A stretch of DNA of 64,000 nucleotides, taken from Helianthus annuus (taxonomy: Eukaryota > Streptophyta > Magnoliopsida > Asterales > Asteraceae). Positions 11,324-22,750 of this stretch are shown here, in pieces. Location: positions 26,117,762 through 26,181,761 of the forward strand of contig NC_035447.2 of NCBI RefSeq assembly GCF_002127325.2, written 5' to 3'. How positions within the stretch are numbered: the first letter of the stretch is position 1; every line of letters begins with the position of its first letter. The notes beneath the pieces are model-generated. The model saw nothing but the letters and a program-made list of their open reading frames with translations, ran no database searches and was not told the DNA's origin. Made by a program: the position numbers and the translations under genes.

Positions 11324-13474
11324 TGTCAGGACCCTCGATCCGACCCTGAGCGGGAGCCGCGGACAGATGCAGCAGTGGTATCGGTGTTTAGTAAATTCGT
11401 AACGGAAACTTTTATCAGGACCGTAGTTAGAAAAATTTCAAAGTTGTAAAAAACCAATGTTTTTAATATTAAATAGATGGAATAAAAGCCAAATTACAAC
11501 AAAAGATTTTTTTTTTTACAGAGATAAACCCTATTTTTACAAAACACATTTTCTTTCTTTTACTATGGTAACATAGCTACTTTATTTAAGCCTTCGGTGC
11601 TTCGTAACATATTTCTTCACTTTCACAGTAAGTCACCTGAAACGTGTTTAAAAACATTTTATCAGCGAAGAATACTGGCGAGTTCATCATTTGTATAAAA
11701 AGACACCGTATTGAAATTTACAGCATCAAGAGTTTTTACATTTGTTTATCTTTCAATTACTCAAATCAGTATTTGTCACGGTGGCAGTTCTTGTGACTGT
11801 GGTCATATTACTATCACTATCGGCTAACTCTTTGTCCAATAACAACGCTGAACTAGTAGTGTATACAAAACCCCACATACTGACAGTAATTCCAGAATAC
11901 AAAAACTTAATCACTGTAAATACAACTTAGAAAATATTTAGGGTTTTAAAAGCATTTAATAAAAAGAGAATAACTCACTTTGTAGATTTAGGGTTTTGAT
12001 TTTTATAGCCTCCTGGTATTAAGCTTGGATTCCTAATAAACAAACACTATAACACGTATTACTGTATTAACCCAATTTAAACTCTAACGATAATCACGAG
12101 ATCAAAACCCCAACGTAGTTAGCAAAGTATAGCCTTATCCAGGCAGCACTTTGACATCCGTTGATGGGTTTCAGATCAATCGGACAAGGTATCGTACCAG
12201 TGATCCGGGTTAGCACGCTGATTACAGAGCAGAGTTTAGGGCTTCTGGATTTAAAATGATAGAAAGAGGGAGCGAGAGAAAAAGATTGAAATTTAGTAGT
12301 TTGAAAATCTATGAACTACTCTATTTATAGTTGAAGTTTCATATAAAAAAAGAAATTCGTACACTCAGATTTCAAGATATTCTTTCTAAGCTTGTGTGTG
12401 AGGTGTTAGAGACGTGTCCCTCTTCTCTGGTCATTATTCAACATATACAAAGACAATGGCAGGGAATAGTGTTTCCCTGCCATTGGTTGAAATGGGCGGC
12501 CGCCCCTTCTCTATTGGACCAACCATTTTATTATTTTATATCCACTTTAAAATTACGGTTTTGCCCCAGTTTAAAATTACGCTTTTCTCCCAACTAAAAA
12601 ATATAATAACCCTTTTGCCATAGGTTTAAAAATTACGATTTTGTCATAGGTTTAAAAATTACGATTTTACCCTCAGCTTTTTATTTTATACCCGCTTTAA
12701 AATTACGGTTTTGCCCCCAGTTTAAAATTATGTCTTCGCCCCCAGTTCAAAATAAAATTATCCTTTTGCCCCCAGCTCAAAATTACGATTTTTCCCTCGC
12801 TTCAAAATTACGATTTCACCCTCAGTTTAAAATTAATTTTTTTCCCCAGCTAAAAATAGAATTATCGTTTTTCTCTACCTCAAAATTACGATTTTACCCT
12901 CGGTTCAAAATTAAGGTTTTCCCCCAGTTCAAAATAAAAATATGACTTTACACCCAGCTAAATCGAAAATACGATTTCGCCCTCGGTAAAAAAATTACGC
13001 TTTTACCCTCAGCCAAAATTACGTTTTCGCTCCAGTTCAAAATAAAATTTTCTTTTTCCCTCCGGCTCAAAATTACAATTTTACACCGATTTGTTATTTT
13101 ATACCCACTTTAAAATTACGGTCTTTCCCCCAGTTTAAAATTATGTCTTTGCCCTCAGTTTAAAATAAAATTATGCTTTTGCATCCAACTAAAATTTATG
13201 ATTTTTCACTCGGTTCAAAATTACGATACCACCCTCAATTCAAAATTACATTTTTTTGCCTCCAGTGCAAAATAAAAATACTGTTTTCCCCTAGCTAAAA
13301 ATAAGGATTTTACCCTCGGGAAAAAAATTTGATTTTTCCCCCAAGTAAAAATAAAAATATGGCTATGCCCCCAGCTAAAAATCGTGTCAAGGAGCTGCCT
13401 AACACTCTTTTTACTTTTTCTTTCTAGCAAAACTATGGTACTGTCTTTTTAATTGGTTAAGAATTATTCGGCCA
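11324..13474 (-). repeat. Probable solo LTR (2.15 kb)
   Basis: The segment has TG..CA ends (TGTCAGGACC and ATTCGGCCA) and is flanked on both sides by TCGCC (11319-11323 and 13475-13479), the expected 5-bp target duplication. A TATA-like box, CTATAAATAG read on the minus strand near 12320-12332, is followed on that strand by a CT-rich leader. This suggests minus orientation, with the tandem-repeat block at 12540-13385 in U3. No second LTR copy or interior is present. ORFs inside are short and unconvincing. Confidence 0.6.
12540..13385. repeat. Degenerate tandem repeat, unit about 27-30 bp
   Basis: Dozens of diverged units follow the pattern TTTAAAATTACG then TTTTGCCCCCAG, with variants such as TTCAAAATAAAATT. 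The spacing is irregular. The block accounts for all the short ORFs of this stretch, which are therefore not genes. Confidence 0.8.
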
Positions 13475-13506
13475 TCGCCCCGCAACACGGACGGGGCAAC
13501 ACCTAG
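13475..13506 (+). mobile_element. Helitron-like 3' terminus
   Basis: GCCCCG and CGGGGC form a hairpin stem at 13477-13497. Five bases later comes CTAG followed by T. A GC-rich hairpin just before CTRR-T is the hallmark of Helitron 3' ends. The stem-to-CTAG gap is shorter than the usual 10-12 bases. The left part of this Helitron would be the sequence before 11324, because the solo LTR appears to have inserted into the hairpin. The 5' end is not identified. Confidence 0.45.
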
Positions 13507-14177
13507 TTAAATACATATTAGTTATCTACATATTAAAATATACTTATATAAATTATTTTAAAGTTTTGTTAATTCCATGCACTATACATCAGAACATTTA
13601 TATATATGCCTAACAATATTTTATTTACAAAATTTCGTAACAAATAAACTTTTGAAATCTTTTGTTTATTATTATAATAATATAATTAATTTAACTCAAA
13701 TCTTGTTTTTCTTTTATAATTTTTAAACTGTAATGTTTTATAAAATTATCAATATATAGTTGGAACCTACTCATTGTTCTCTACAATTAAACCTAAGTTT
13801 CAATAAAAACGAAACATGACCAATATAATATATTTTATCATTTTATTTAAACGGTTCCTGTAAAAGTACATGTTTGTCTAGATACCTCATATTTTTATAT
13901 TTTTAGTGGTCTTCTTAGTTGTTACCTATTTATTTAATAACATAGGTTTCATATATTTTATTTTAATACATGAAATAGAAATGTTACCACGCTTGAAACC
14001 CAAAGGTTTGAATCATAACCCACCTTATTTGGCGTCAAACGACTTTAAGTTGGTTTCTATCGGAACACAGTGGAACACCATAGTTGACACCGCATTTGTG
14101 TATATATATCATATATACATATATTCAAATGAGAACTCTTTCCCATGAGAAAAGTTTCGGGCTCATTATTCTATGAA
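13507..14177. other. AT-rich region, no gene seen
   Basis: I see no domain-bearing ORF, TIR or LTR ends. It is the pre-insertion host DNA of the Tat element and is continuous with the sequence resuming after 27038. Confidence 0.5.
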
Positions 14178-14182
14178 GTATT

Positions 14183-14926
14183 TGATGAAACAATGGTTAA
14201 CCGAGCAGGGTTAACTCACTGGTCTCGTTAAGAAGGGTTAATCCCTTCCTCTCGAGGATCGCTGGCTGGATCACCGGTGGGTTGATCTCCTGCACAAGGA
14301 AACAAACCGTGACTCGTAACAAGGAGGATGGGGTGGGGGGTGCTCCTTGCTACCACTCGTAACGGACTGACGACGTGCTGCACCTTTGCAGGTGTGTCAG
14401 GCTTGTCAGTTGTGGATGTTACGCCACGTCAGTCCGTTGCTTACGTAGCCCTGACAGGTGACTGCCATTGGTGCCACTTGCACTGTGATGTCAGTCCCAC
14501 TTTTTGAATGTATAGGATGCGGTGCGAGCCGCATCGCTGTCTGTGGTAACATCTGATGTTATCGCGTCTCTTGCTTGTGATCAAGAAATACGCGAGATGC
14601 GGTGCTGGTCGCATCGTCGCCTGTGGTGACTGTTGCTGTTATCCAGCTTCCTTGTATTGATAGAAGTGTTCACTGGACGCGGTGCGAGGCCGCATCGCTG
14701 TGAATACTTCCGTTTTCATACAGCAGATGTGATGCTATGTCGCATCACTCTACCGTTCTCATGTTCCAGGTAAGTCCTCCTCCATCACTAGACAGATTGG
14801 ATTCAACCCTTGTGTCGACGCGTTCTCGCATGGGCACAAGTAGGTTGTTGGCTAGTGGGGGTTTTGATAAGGGTAATGGGCACTTGCGGTCGATGCTGAC
14901 GCGAGATCTGGGACCATACCCCTTCA
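14183..14926 (-). repeat. Tat 3' LTR with internal deletion
   Basis: It begins TGATGAAACA and ends ACCCCTTCA on plus. Relative to the 876-bp right LTR it lacks about 132 bp between ACCACTC and GGACTGACG (junction near 14355-14365). The missing piece contains the TATA box of the other copy. Four copies of an inverted motif (GATGCGG, spacer, CCGCATC) start near 14516, 14596, 14676 and 14726. Confidence 0.9.
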
Positions 14927-16528
14927 AGTCCCCCCAGTCTAGTGTTGCTGCCATATGCAAGTTGCATGTGGGAGGAGTACTGGACTATGGTGTTTAGAAG
15001 GTAGTTTGGAGTCTGGAGAAGATCCTAGACCATGTGGATGGTCTTCTGTTTGTAAATCAAGCTGGAGGTCTGGAAGGGTCATTTGACGCCTCTTCCGTAC
15101 CGGTGAAAATGTTTCGTCTGATGCGAAATTCTCAGCCTTTGGCTGGTTGCCACCTGTTGGTGTGTCGAACCAATTGTGGGAATTAGTCGGAGGAAGTGTA
15201 CAAACTTCGAACCAATCTCTGAGATAGTGATTGAAGGTGTGCACAAACTTCGAACCAACCTTTGAGGTGGTGAACGAAGAAAAGAGTGTGCTGCTCCCAT
15301 GATTGGATATCTAATGATGATTCCTTTCGTGGGGTGTTCATGTTCTTCCAATTAGCTCTCAAGTAACCGCACGTCCTTTGCGGTTACCTCGTTGCTTGAC
15401 ATTGTTGGCCACGGTTGTGGGAACAACGTTGGGTACTTGCGTCATTGTTGGCCATGTTTGGTCGAACAATGTGATTCTGGATAATGGTCAAATAAACATG
15501 GTCATAGGCATGGTAATGCCTACCATTGTTTATTCTATCCAACTTACAAGTAGGGTAACAAAGTCATAAGCAAACTTGTTACCGCTTGTTCGATCGCTTG
15601 TTGTTCGACAAGGGCTCGTATGATCATTGGGGATCTCGTCCGTATCTATTCCTTAGGCACCTTCCTTCACGCTCCAATACCTAGGAGTTTTCCTTGAAGT
15701 AGTTTCGTTCCTCGATGTGGAGTTAGTTGTGGCTCTTCCGTAGCAACCGTTTGCGGAAGCTATGGTTATGTCCGCAGTGACTTATGAGTGTCTGCGGTTT
15801 TGTCACCCCATATTCGCTTGAAACGGGTGTGTTGCTCGGATGTGGCTCTTGAAGGATCAGGAGTCAGGGTTGCTGATGTGCGTTCACGTATATTCCCTTC
15901 CTTCTTCTCGTTGAAGAAGTTTTTCAAGCACCCTCTGTGGTTGTGAACCGGATAGGAGGGATTTGAAGATTGAAGAGAGTGAAGGCAATGCGGTTTACCT
16001 GTTTCTGAGATGCGGTTCAGTCCAAAGAACAACGCTGGTTCTGAGTATCTGACACACCTGAACGGGCTCGTGTGTGTCATTTTCGCATATTCCACGTGTG
16101 CTCGTGGGTAGTGCGAATAGGTATTATACCCCCTTATAGTGTGGAGATGTATATTTTTGCCTATTTTTAGGGGTATGTAAAAAAACGACATGCGGTATGG
16201 GTTATGGTGCGGTATACCAGAGAAACCGCATGCCGCTTATAATTGGATAATGTAGTCGCTTTTTGTTGCATACGTGGCTGACCTCACGTGTGAGTTGGTG
16301 GAAGTTGGTGAGGTCATTCTGTCATGTGCTGAAATGAAAGGACATTTGCACTGCCCGAGGCATTAAATGCACTGTAGCAAGGAGTGTAAAGGTCTCTTAT
16401 GTCAGGCGTGTGGGCGGCCACGCGCGCGTGATAACCGTCAGCGGAACTGTTGCATTACACGTGTAGCCGCATAATTGGTTCTTTTTGAACGTGATGATTC
16501 GTTTCTCCCTCTGCATTAATTGCGATGG
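14927..16528. other. Non-coding upstream region of the antisense gene
   Basis: The first bases (AGTCCCCCCAG) are the complement of the element's polypurine tract. The rest shows no gene with recognisable domains. Local repeats occur near 15200-15270 (CAAACTTCGAACCAA twice). It probably holds promoter sequence for the plus-strand gene that starts downstream. Confidence 0.5.
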
Positions 16529-16538
16529 GTATATAAGG
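16529..16538 (+). promoter_or_regulatory. TATA box of the Tat antisense gene
   Basis: GTATATAAGG lies about 150 bases before the ATG at 16687. That leaves room for a transcription start near 16560-16570 and a leader of roughly 120 bases. Its quality and spacing fit a plant RNA polymerase II promoter pointing opposite to gag-pol. Confidence 0.6.
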
Positions 16539-16686
16539 GGAAACCGTTCGTGGTTTCCCCTCACTTGTTTGAAATTTCAAAAAATTTTCCAGTGAGAGAA
16601 AACATTTCCTTTGTCTTCTCCGACGATATTTCTGAACTTCCGGTGAGGTTATTTTGAGTTTTTAGTGTTCATCTTCCATACTTCTG

Positions 16687-19600
16687 ATGGCTGAACCATC
16701 GAGTCCACACAATGTGGAGGGTGAGAACCCTGAACAGCCGGTAGGGGCGGCTGGTGAAGATGAAGATGACGACGGTGGTGCTCCTGGTGGTGGTTTACCA
16801 GTATTGAAGTGGTTTAAACATCAGTTTGACAACTTGATGATCGGCATTCAAATGCCCCGAGAGTATGGAGCTATTTATCCCCAAGAGGGAGATACCGGTG
16901 CCGATGCTCCGGCGGGGTATATTACCCTGTGGGCAGATTTTTTCTATGATGGTAATCTTCGATTGCCATTAACTGTTTTTGTTGCTGACGTCTTGGAATA
17001 CTACCAGCTTCATATCTCCCAACTGAGTCCGTTTGAGATGTTTCGGATCAGGAATTTTGAGTATACATTTCGTGCCCTCGGTTTGGCGGTGTCTGTTGAA
17101 AATTTCCGGTGATTTTACCAACTGACGGTGAACACCGGTTTTTTCTCGTTTACTCAACGGTACGGAAGTACCAAACTGATGACTCCTCCCAAGGGTCTCA
17201 CAAAGTGGAAGACAAAGTTCTTCTATGTTAAGGCTGCTGTGGTATGTGCAAGGATGACCTTGCGGAATGTTAACGCGGACCTCCCTGCGGAGGATATCGC
17301 TATTGCTACCGCAACGAGTGTTGACTGGATTGCAAGGTTGAAACCTATTGAGCTCAAGAGGTTGACCAATACGCAGTTGTGGGTGTTGCGGATGAATATA
17401 GGCAGGCCTGACAGGAAGGCAAGGCCTGTTCTGCGGGAAAAGAGTGGTGGTAAGTCCGTTACTCTCGTGTTTTCCTTGCTTCTTCATATTCTTATTAACT
17501 TGCATGCGTTATGATAGAGGATGCGGTTGGCTTATGGAGGATGTTTGAGCCTGATTTCAAGGGCAAGGTTGAAGTTGTTCCATGTGGGGAGCGGGAAGGT
17601 TTTAATTTGGAAATTGTTGGGAACTTCCGCGTTCCAGGTCTCGCAGTGCTAGAGGCCCCACTGGCGCAAGGCAAAGGTATGCATGAAAACTTCTCCCTTT
17701 TATAAAGTTTACCCTTGTAACTTTTGCTTACTTATCCATATGTAGGTGATCTTGGGGGCTTGGGGAAGTTTGAGGTGAAAACTGTCCCCAAGAAACATGC
17801 AGAGAAACCGCCGGTGAAGAAAACCACGCGGGGTCGTGGTAAGGGGAGGGCTGAAGGCTCCGTTGCCCCTTCTTCGGTGTCTCAGACCGCAGGTACCTAT
17901 CGATCTTGTTATCGCAGATATACCGATTACGTGGTAGTATCTGATACCCTTGAGGGTTTGGGTGTTCTAGGTAGTGGTGCGGCTGCGGGTGGAACTGCTG
18001 CGGATCCCCCCGTTGTTGGTGATAAGAGGGAACCAGAGCAAAAGGCTGCTGGTTGTGGTGAACCAAAACGTCGGAAACTGCAGTCTAAAAGGGCTGCTCC
18101 GGCGCAAAAGAAACCTGCGGTTACTGCTGGTAAGTATAACTTTTTGCATTGTTTTGCATGCATAATGTGTTAGATTAACAGTTATTGTTATTTGTATTGC
18201 AGAATCCTAAGATGCAGGTTTTTCCTTTTTTGATTTTCCTTCGTCTCCCGTGCATACCGCTGCCCAAGGAGCCTGCGGCACCTTTTGTTGGGTTGGTTCG
18301 CGATCCCACCGTGCAGGTGGAGAAGACTGCTTCCAAGATTTTTGATACTGTGGATTCCTCCAACAATCTAATCTCTCCCAATGAGGGTAATGGATTGGAC
18401 TTGAGGTTTTCAGATGCTGGGAAACAGAAGTCTGATGTTGAGGTGCGGCAGCATGGTGCTGAGCCGCAGAAACCTTCTGCTGGTGAGAAGGTTACCAGTT
18501 CTACTTCCGGTGGTGCGGGTTATGACGGGCCTCCGATTCAGCCTGAGGAGTCTGAATTAGAGTATTATTACCGTACCTACACGCAGGATCAAAGTACAGC
18601 GTATCATCGACCCCCCTGGACTGTTATGCAGGGGGATGATATTTCTAATGATCCTTCGGCGTGCAAGGAGATTCTGGGTGGTCTGGGTACCCCCTTTGAA
18701 ACTGAGCGTGCCTGTGCCGCACCCCGTGAGCTGCGCATCAACCAACTTTCTACAATGCTAGTAGGAATTTCCATTGTGGCGAATGCCATTTTGGAAGACT
18801 ACAAAGTATTGGGCCGCAGGGAAGAAGAAGCTGCTCGTTTGCGGGCTGAAGCGGAAGAGTTGGTGAAAGCTGCTCGTGAGGGTGCGGAGCAGCTTGAAAG
18901 GGATAGAGCTGCTTTTGAGAAGCAGAAACAGACCTCGGAGTTGGCTGCCACTGCGCAGCTGAAACAGGTTCGTACTCTTGCCAAACTCCTTTCTGATGAA
19001 CGCAAGAGTTGGAACGAAAAGTTTTCCAATGAGTGCAAGAAGTGGACTGATTCTTGGGCTAAGCAGAATGACACTCTGTTTCGTGCTCGTCAGGAGCTGA
19101 CGAATGCCAAGGCAGCGAACGCTGCTTTGATCAAAGAGAAGGCTGCAGCTGAGGCGGTTGCGGTTAAAGCGCAACAAGCAGAGGCCCGGGCTGTTAAGGC
19201 GCTAGGAGAGACCAAGGAAGCGGGGGCCCGTGCGGCAAAGGCCCTTGATGAGGCCAAAGAGAGGGAAAGCCGCTCTTCTAAGGCTCTTGAAGAGGTGAAC
19301 GCTGAGCGTGCCCGTTTGGGCCAGGTTGTTGCCAGTCTTCAGGTATGACTCGTTATTCCTGTTGTATTTTTATTTCTGCTTTTTGAGAATGTTTACTGAT
19401 TTTGAGTAAACTGTTTTTTGCTCTTTGAAAGGCTGAAGTTCAGGCCCGGGAGGTCGCGGTTACAGACCTCACAGCCCGCATGACTGCAGCGGAAGAGCGG
19501 GCTAATGTTGCCGTTGAAGCCAGAGATGCTCTGACTTCGTCGCTCCAACAACTGGAGGCTGATCGTGAGTGGATGCGGAGTCAAGGCATCGCACATGTAA

Positions 19601-20022
19601 GTATTATCTGACTTTGTATCAAAGGTTGACCATATGATGACCTTGTTATCCTTTTGTCGCAGATTGTTCAGGCTATCATGGATGCTCCTGAAACTGCAAC
19701 TAGTTTGGACTTGGTCATGGAACGTGCCCGCGATGCCGGTTTTAAAGCTGGTTACAGCCGCTGTGTCGGTCATATGAACGTCATGTCTGAAGGCAGTTTT
19801 ACCGAAGAACGATCCGGGTTTCGTGACGTGGACACCGAAGGTCGTCTTAACGCGGCTGTAGCCGCCTTTTATGATACGTCCCTCTCTTGCGTGGAGAAGT
19901 TGGACGAATGTTTAGAGGCTGCGGATTACGTTGACCGGTTGCGGATGCTGTATGCCGATGCAGAAGAGGAAAATCCCGCTGTTGGCGGCCAAGATGGCGC
20001 GGGTACCAGTGGTACAAAATAG
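16687..20022 (+). CDS. Antisense additional ORF of Tat element, 'putative gypsy type transposon' family, spliced, one in-frame stop
   Basis: This is a multi-exon gene inside the Tat element, antisense to gag-pol. Inferred exons: 16687-17449, 17518-17676, 17746-18129, about 18203-19342, 19432-19596 and 19663-20022. Introns have GT..AG borders (GTAAGT, GTATGC, GTAAGT, GTATGA, GTAAGT donors) and most are 66-90 bases long. The N-terminal part (residues about 1-250, with FFSFTQRYGS and KWKTKFFYV) resembles the plant family annotated as putative gypsy type transposon (PF04195). Next comes a basic K/R-rich linker, then a long Ala/Glu/Lys-rich coiled coil (exons 4-5) and an acidic end. A TGA at 17110-17112 interrupts the first exon in frame. 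The exon 3-4 phases do not join cleanly, so that border is wrong or a frameshift exists. Tat elements are known to carry antisense ORFs here; the function is unknown. Confidence 0.75.
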
Positions 20023-20557
20023 GGTTTAGGTTGGCTAGTGTGCCCCCTTTTTTGTTTTCCTTTTGTAAATGTTGGAAACTCTATGTAAATCCATTAAGCA
20101 CCGCGTGGATGCTTGAATTTTTTGAATATAAAGTTTGTTGTTCAATTTGTACAAGTGTTTTTAAGTCTTGCATGTTTGAACGTATATATGCGGAACTTTA
20201 CCCATTTGTGAATGGGGTCAAGTATACTCCATACCTTTGTTGTATGAGTACGCGTTAATTCCATTGTTTACCTTTTTAGGGTTTAGGAATTATGTAAGAT
20301 TTTTAAAACCTTATCTATCCAGCCGGATAGATGCTTAATATTTTGCCTTTTGCTGGCCTATTACAATATTTGTGTGTGGTTGGCACTTTTTGTGGGTATC
20401 GCGAATGAAGATTTTGCCAATCTGTTTTTGCGGATACCGCAAAGTGGAACACGCATTTGTAATAGTAGTAACAAACAATATTGCATTGAATTTTTCGTTT
20501 ATTTAATTGCAAATGGCCTGCGGCCTGATAGGTTACATGAAAATGTAAAAACATGGC
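20023..20557. other. Convergent spacer between antisense gene and pol
   Basis: The plus-strand antisense gene and the minus-strand pol end face each other across about 535 AT-rich bases. No ORF with known domains lies here. Transcripts from both strands would overlap if either reads past its stop, which makes double-stranded RNA possible. Confidence 0.5.
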
Positions 20558-22750
20558 TTACATGTAACAGCGTCTGAGCTGTTGTGCGTTCCATGTACGT
20601 GCGATAGGTTCGCCTTCTAACGTTTGCAACTTGTACGCGCCTTTTCCCAAGACCTCATTGATGAGGTAGGGTCCTTCCCACTTGGGGGCAAGTTTTCCTG
20701 GGCTTTCAGCATTAGATGCTTCATTGTCATGGAGGACGTAGTCTCCTGTGTTGAAAGTACAAACGCGGACACGCGAGTTGTAGTACTTTTCCAGTTTGGA
20801 TTTTACTTAGCCTCATTGATGGCAGCGTTTTCACGCCTCTCTTCCAAGAGGTCTAAGTCAATCCTGCGTTCCCTACTGTTGTCTATTTTTTCAATAGCCA
20901 GCATTCTGGGAGAAGGGATGCCTACTTCCGCGGGGATCACCGCTTCTGAACCGTAGACTAGGCTGAAGGGTGTTTCCCCATTGCTCGTTTTTGGGCTTGT
21001 GCGGTGAGCCCATAGGATACTGGGGAGTTCATCGACCCAGCCACGCCTGGCTGTTCCCAACCTTGCTTTAATGCCCTCGACTAGACTTTTGTTGATACTC
21101 TCAACTTGGCCGTTTCCTTGCGGATGTGCCACGGATGAGAATATATGTTCAATGTGTAGTTTTTCTAGCCATTTTTGAAATTCGTCAGCAGCAAAGTTGG
21201 TGCCATTATCGGTAACGATGCACATTGGTAGACCGAAACGGCAGATGATGTGTTCCCATATAAATTTTCTTGTTATCATAGCAGTGGTTGAGGCGAGCGG
21301 TTTTGCCTCTACCCATTTTGTGTAATCAACCGCTACTATGATAAATTTGACTGCACCTGGTGCGTCAGGGAAAGGTCCCACAACGTCGATTGCCCATTTC
21401 TGGAAGGGCCATGCGGTGGTGACTGGGACCAGGTTGTTTTTGGGGCGCAAAGTTTTTGGAGCATGTCGTTGACAGTTGATACATTTGCGCAGCTCTTTGA
21501 CGGCGTCCAGGTGCATGCCGGGCCAGTAATACCCAGCATTCATGATTTTGGCCACTACCATGCGTGGTCCTGCGTGTACGCCGCATATACCCTCGTGTAT
21601 CTCTCTGATGAGGTATGTGGCATCCTGGGGGTTGACACATCGTAGTAGTGGCCCTAGGTATGATTTGCAGTATAAGATACCGTCTCCTATTTGGTAGTGG
21701 CACGCTTTGTGTTGTAACTTGCGTGCCTCTGACTTGCTTTCGGGAGTCACACCTGATTGTAGATATGCAATAATTGGTGTCATCCACGATGTTGTAATGT
21801 ATTGGATGACGTTGACTTGGCGCAGGGGTAACGAAGGATTTTGCAGAATTTCGATGCGTATCTCCTTTGCCAGGTGTTGGAAGCTGGTGGATGCGAGTTT
21901 TGATAGTGCATCCGCGGACTTGTTTTCACTTCGATTAATATGTCGGATATTGAACGAAGTAAATTTTGATGTTAGTTGCAGGGCTTGCTCGAGATAGAGG
22001 ATCATGATATCCCCCTTTGCGGCATAGTCGCCGCGTATTTGTCCTGCAACCAACAAAGAGTCGACGTGTGCTTCCAGATGTTGTACGCCGAGCTTGACTG
22101 CTAAACGTAGTCCTGCTAATAGAGCCTCATATTCTGCCTCGTTGTTTGTGCTTTTGAAATCGAGGCGGATTGCATACGTAAGCTCTTGACCATCGGGGCT
22201 GACGAGTCGCAGACCTGCGCCCGCTCCTTACTCGTTGGAGGCACCATCGGTGAATAGTGCCCAGGTTTCTGAGGAAGATGGCGTTGGTGCAGAGTTTTGT
22301 GCTTCTTCGCATTCTTGGATGCGATTCACCGGTACTTCGACGGCGAAATCAGCTAAGATTTGGCCTTTAATCGCGGGGCGCGGTTTGTAGTTCAGCGTGT
22401 GTGCGCCCAGTTCTATTGCCCATTTTGCTAATCTCCCAGAGATGTCAGGTTTGGATAGGATCGGGTCGATCCTGTAATTGGTTAGCACTGTGATGACATG
22501 ATTTGCGAAGTAGCGTCGCAACCGCCTTGAAGCGTGCACCAATGCTAACACCAACTTCTCCATTATTGAGTATCTCGTCTCTGGGTCGTTGAGCATCTTG
22601 CTGATATAATAGATGGGTGTTTGAACTCCCTCCCGCTCCACTATCAACACCGCACCCACCGCGTTGTCCGCGGCGGATAGGTATAATATGAGTGGCTCAT
22701 CCTTGCGTGGTGTAGTTAAGGTTGGGAGTTGTATCAAACACTCCTTCATT
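20558..22750 (-). pseudogene. Tat pol, part 2: RNase H, second RNase H, integrase
   Basis: It continues in the frame of the RT ORF. The first RNase H (LSAADNAVGAVL to ADFAVEVPV, 22749-22320) is followed by an additional RNase H domain beginning ALFTDGASNE. A TAA stop at 22228-22230 cuts this second domain; the frame then stays open with NNEAEYEALLAGL and continues to integrase. In the 417-residue ORF at 22056-20803 the integrase shows HHCC zinc residues (H154, H161, C192, C195) and D224, D283, E319, a DD35E core. A single-base deletion near 20806 ends the ORF. Shifting one frame recovers the usual C-terminal tail (PKWEGPYLI, TWNAQQLR) to a stop at 20558. Integrase inserts the cDNA; RNase H removes the RNA template. 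Confidence 0.9.

Noticed and set aside
12331..13430. ORFs in the TTTTGCCCCCAG region
   Set aside because: They arise from a degenerate tandem repeat and shift frame with each unit.
15766..16191. 141-codon minus-strand ORF upstream of the antisense gene
   Set aside because: It has no recognisable domain and lies in the presumed promoter region of the plus-strand gene. Its composition looks random, with mixed Ser/His/Pro.
16969..17505. 178-codon minus-strand ORF opposite exon 1 of the antisense gene
   Set aside because: It is the shadow of a better-supported plus-strand coding exon and crosses its splice donor.
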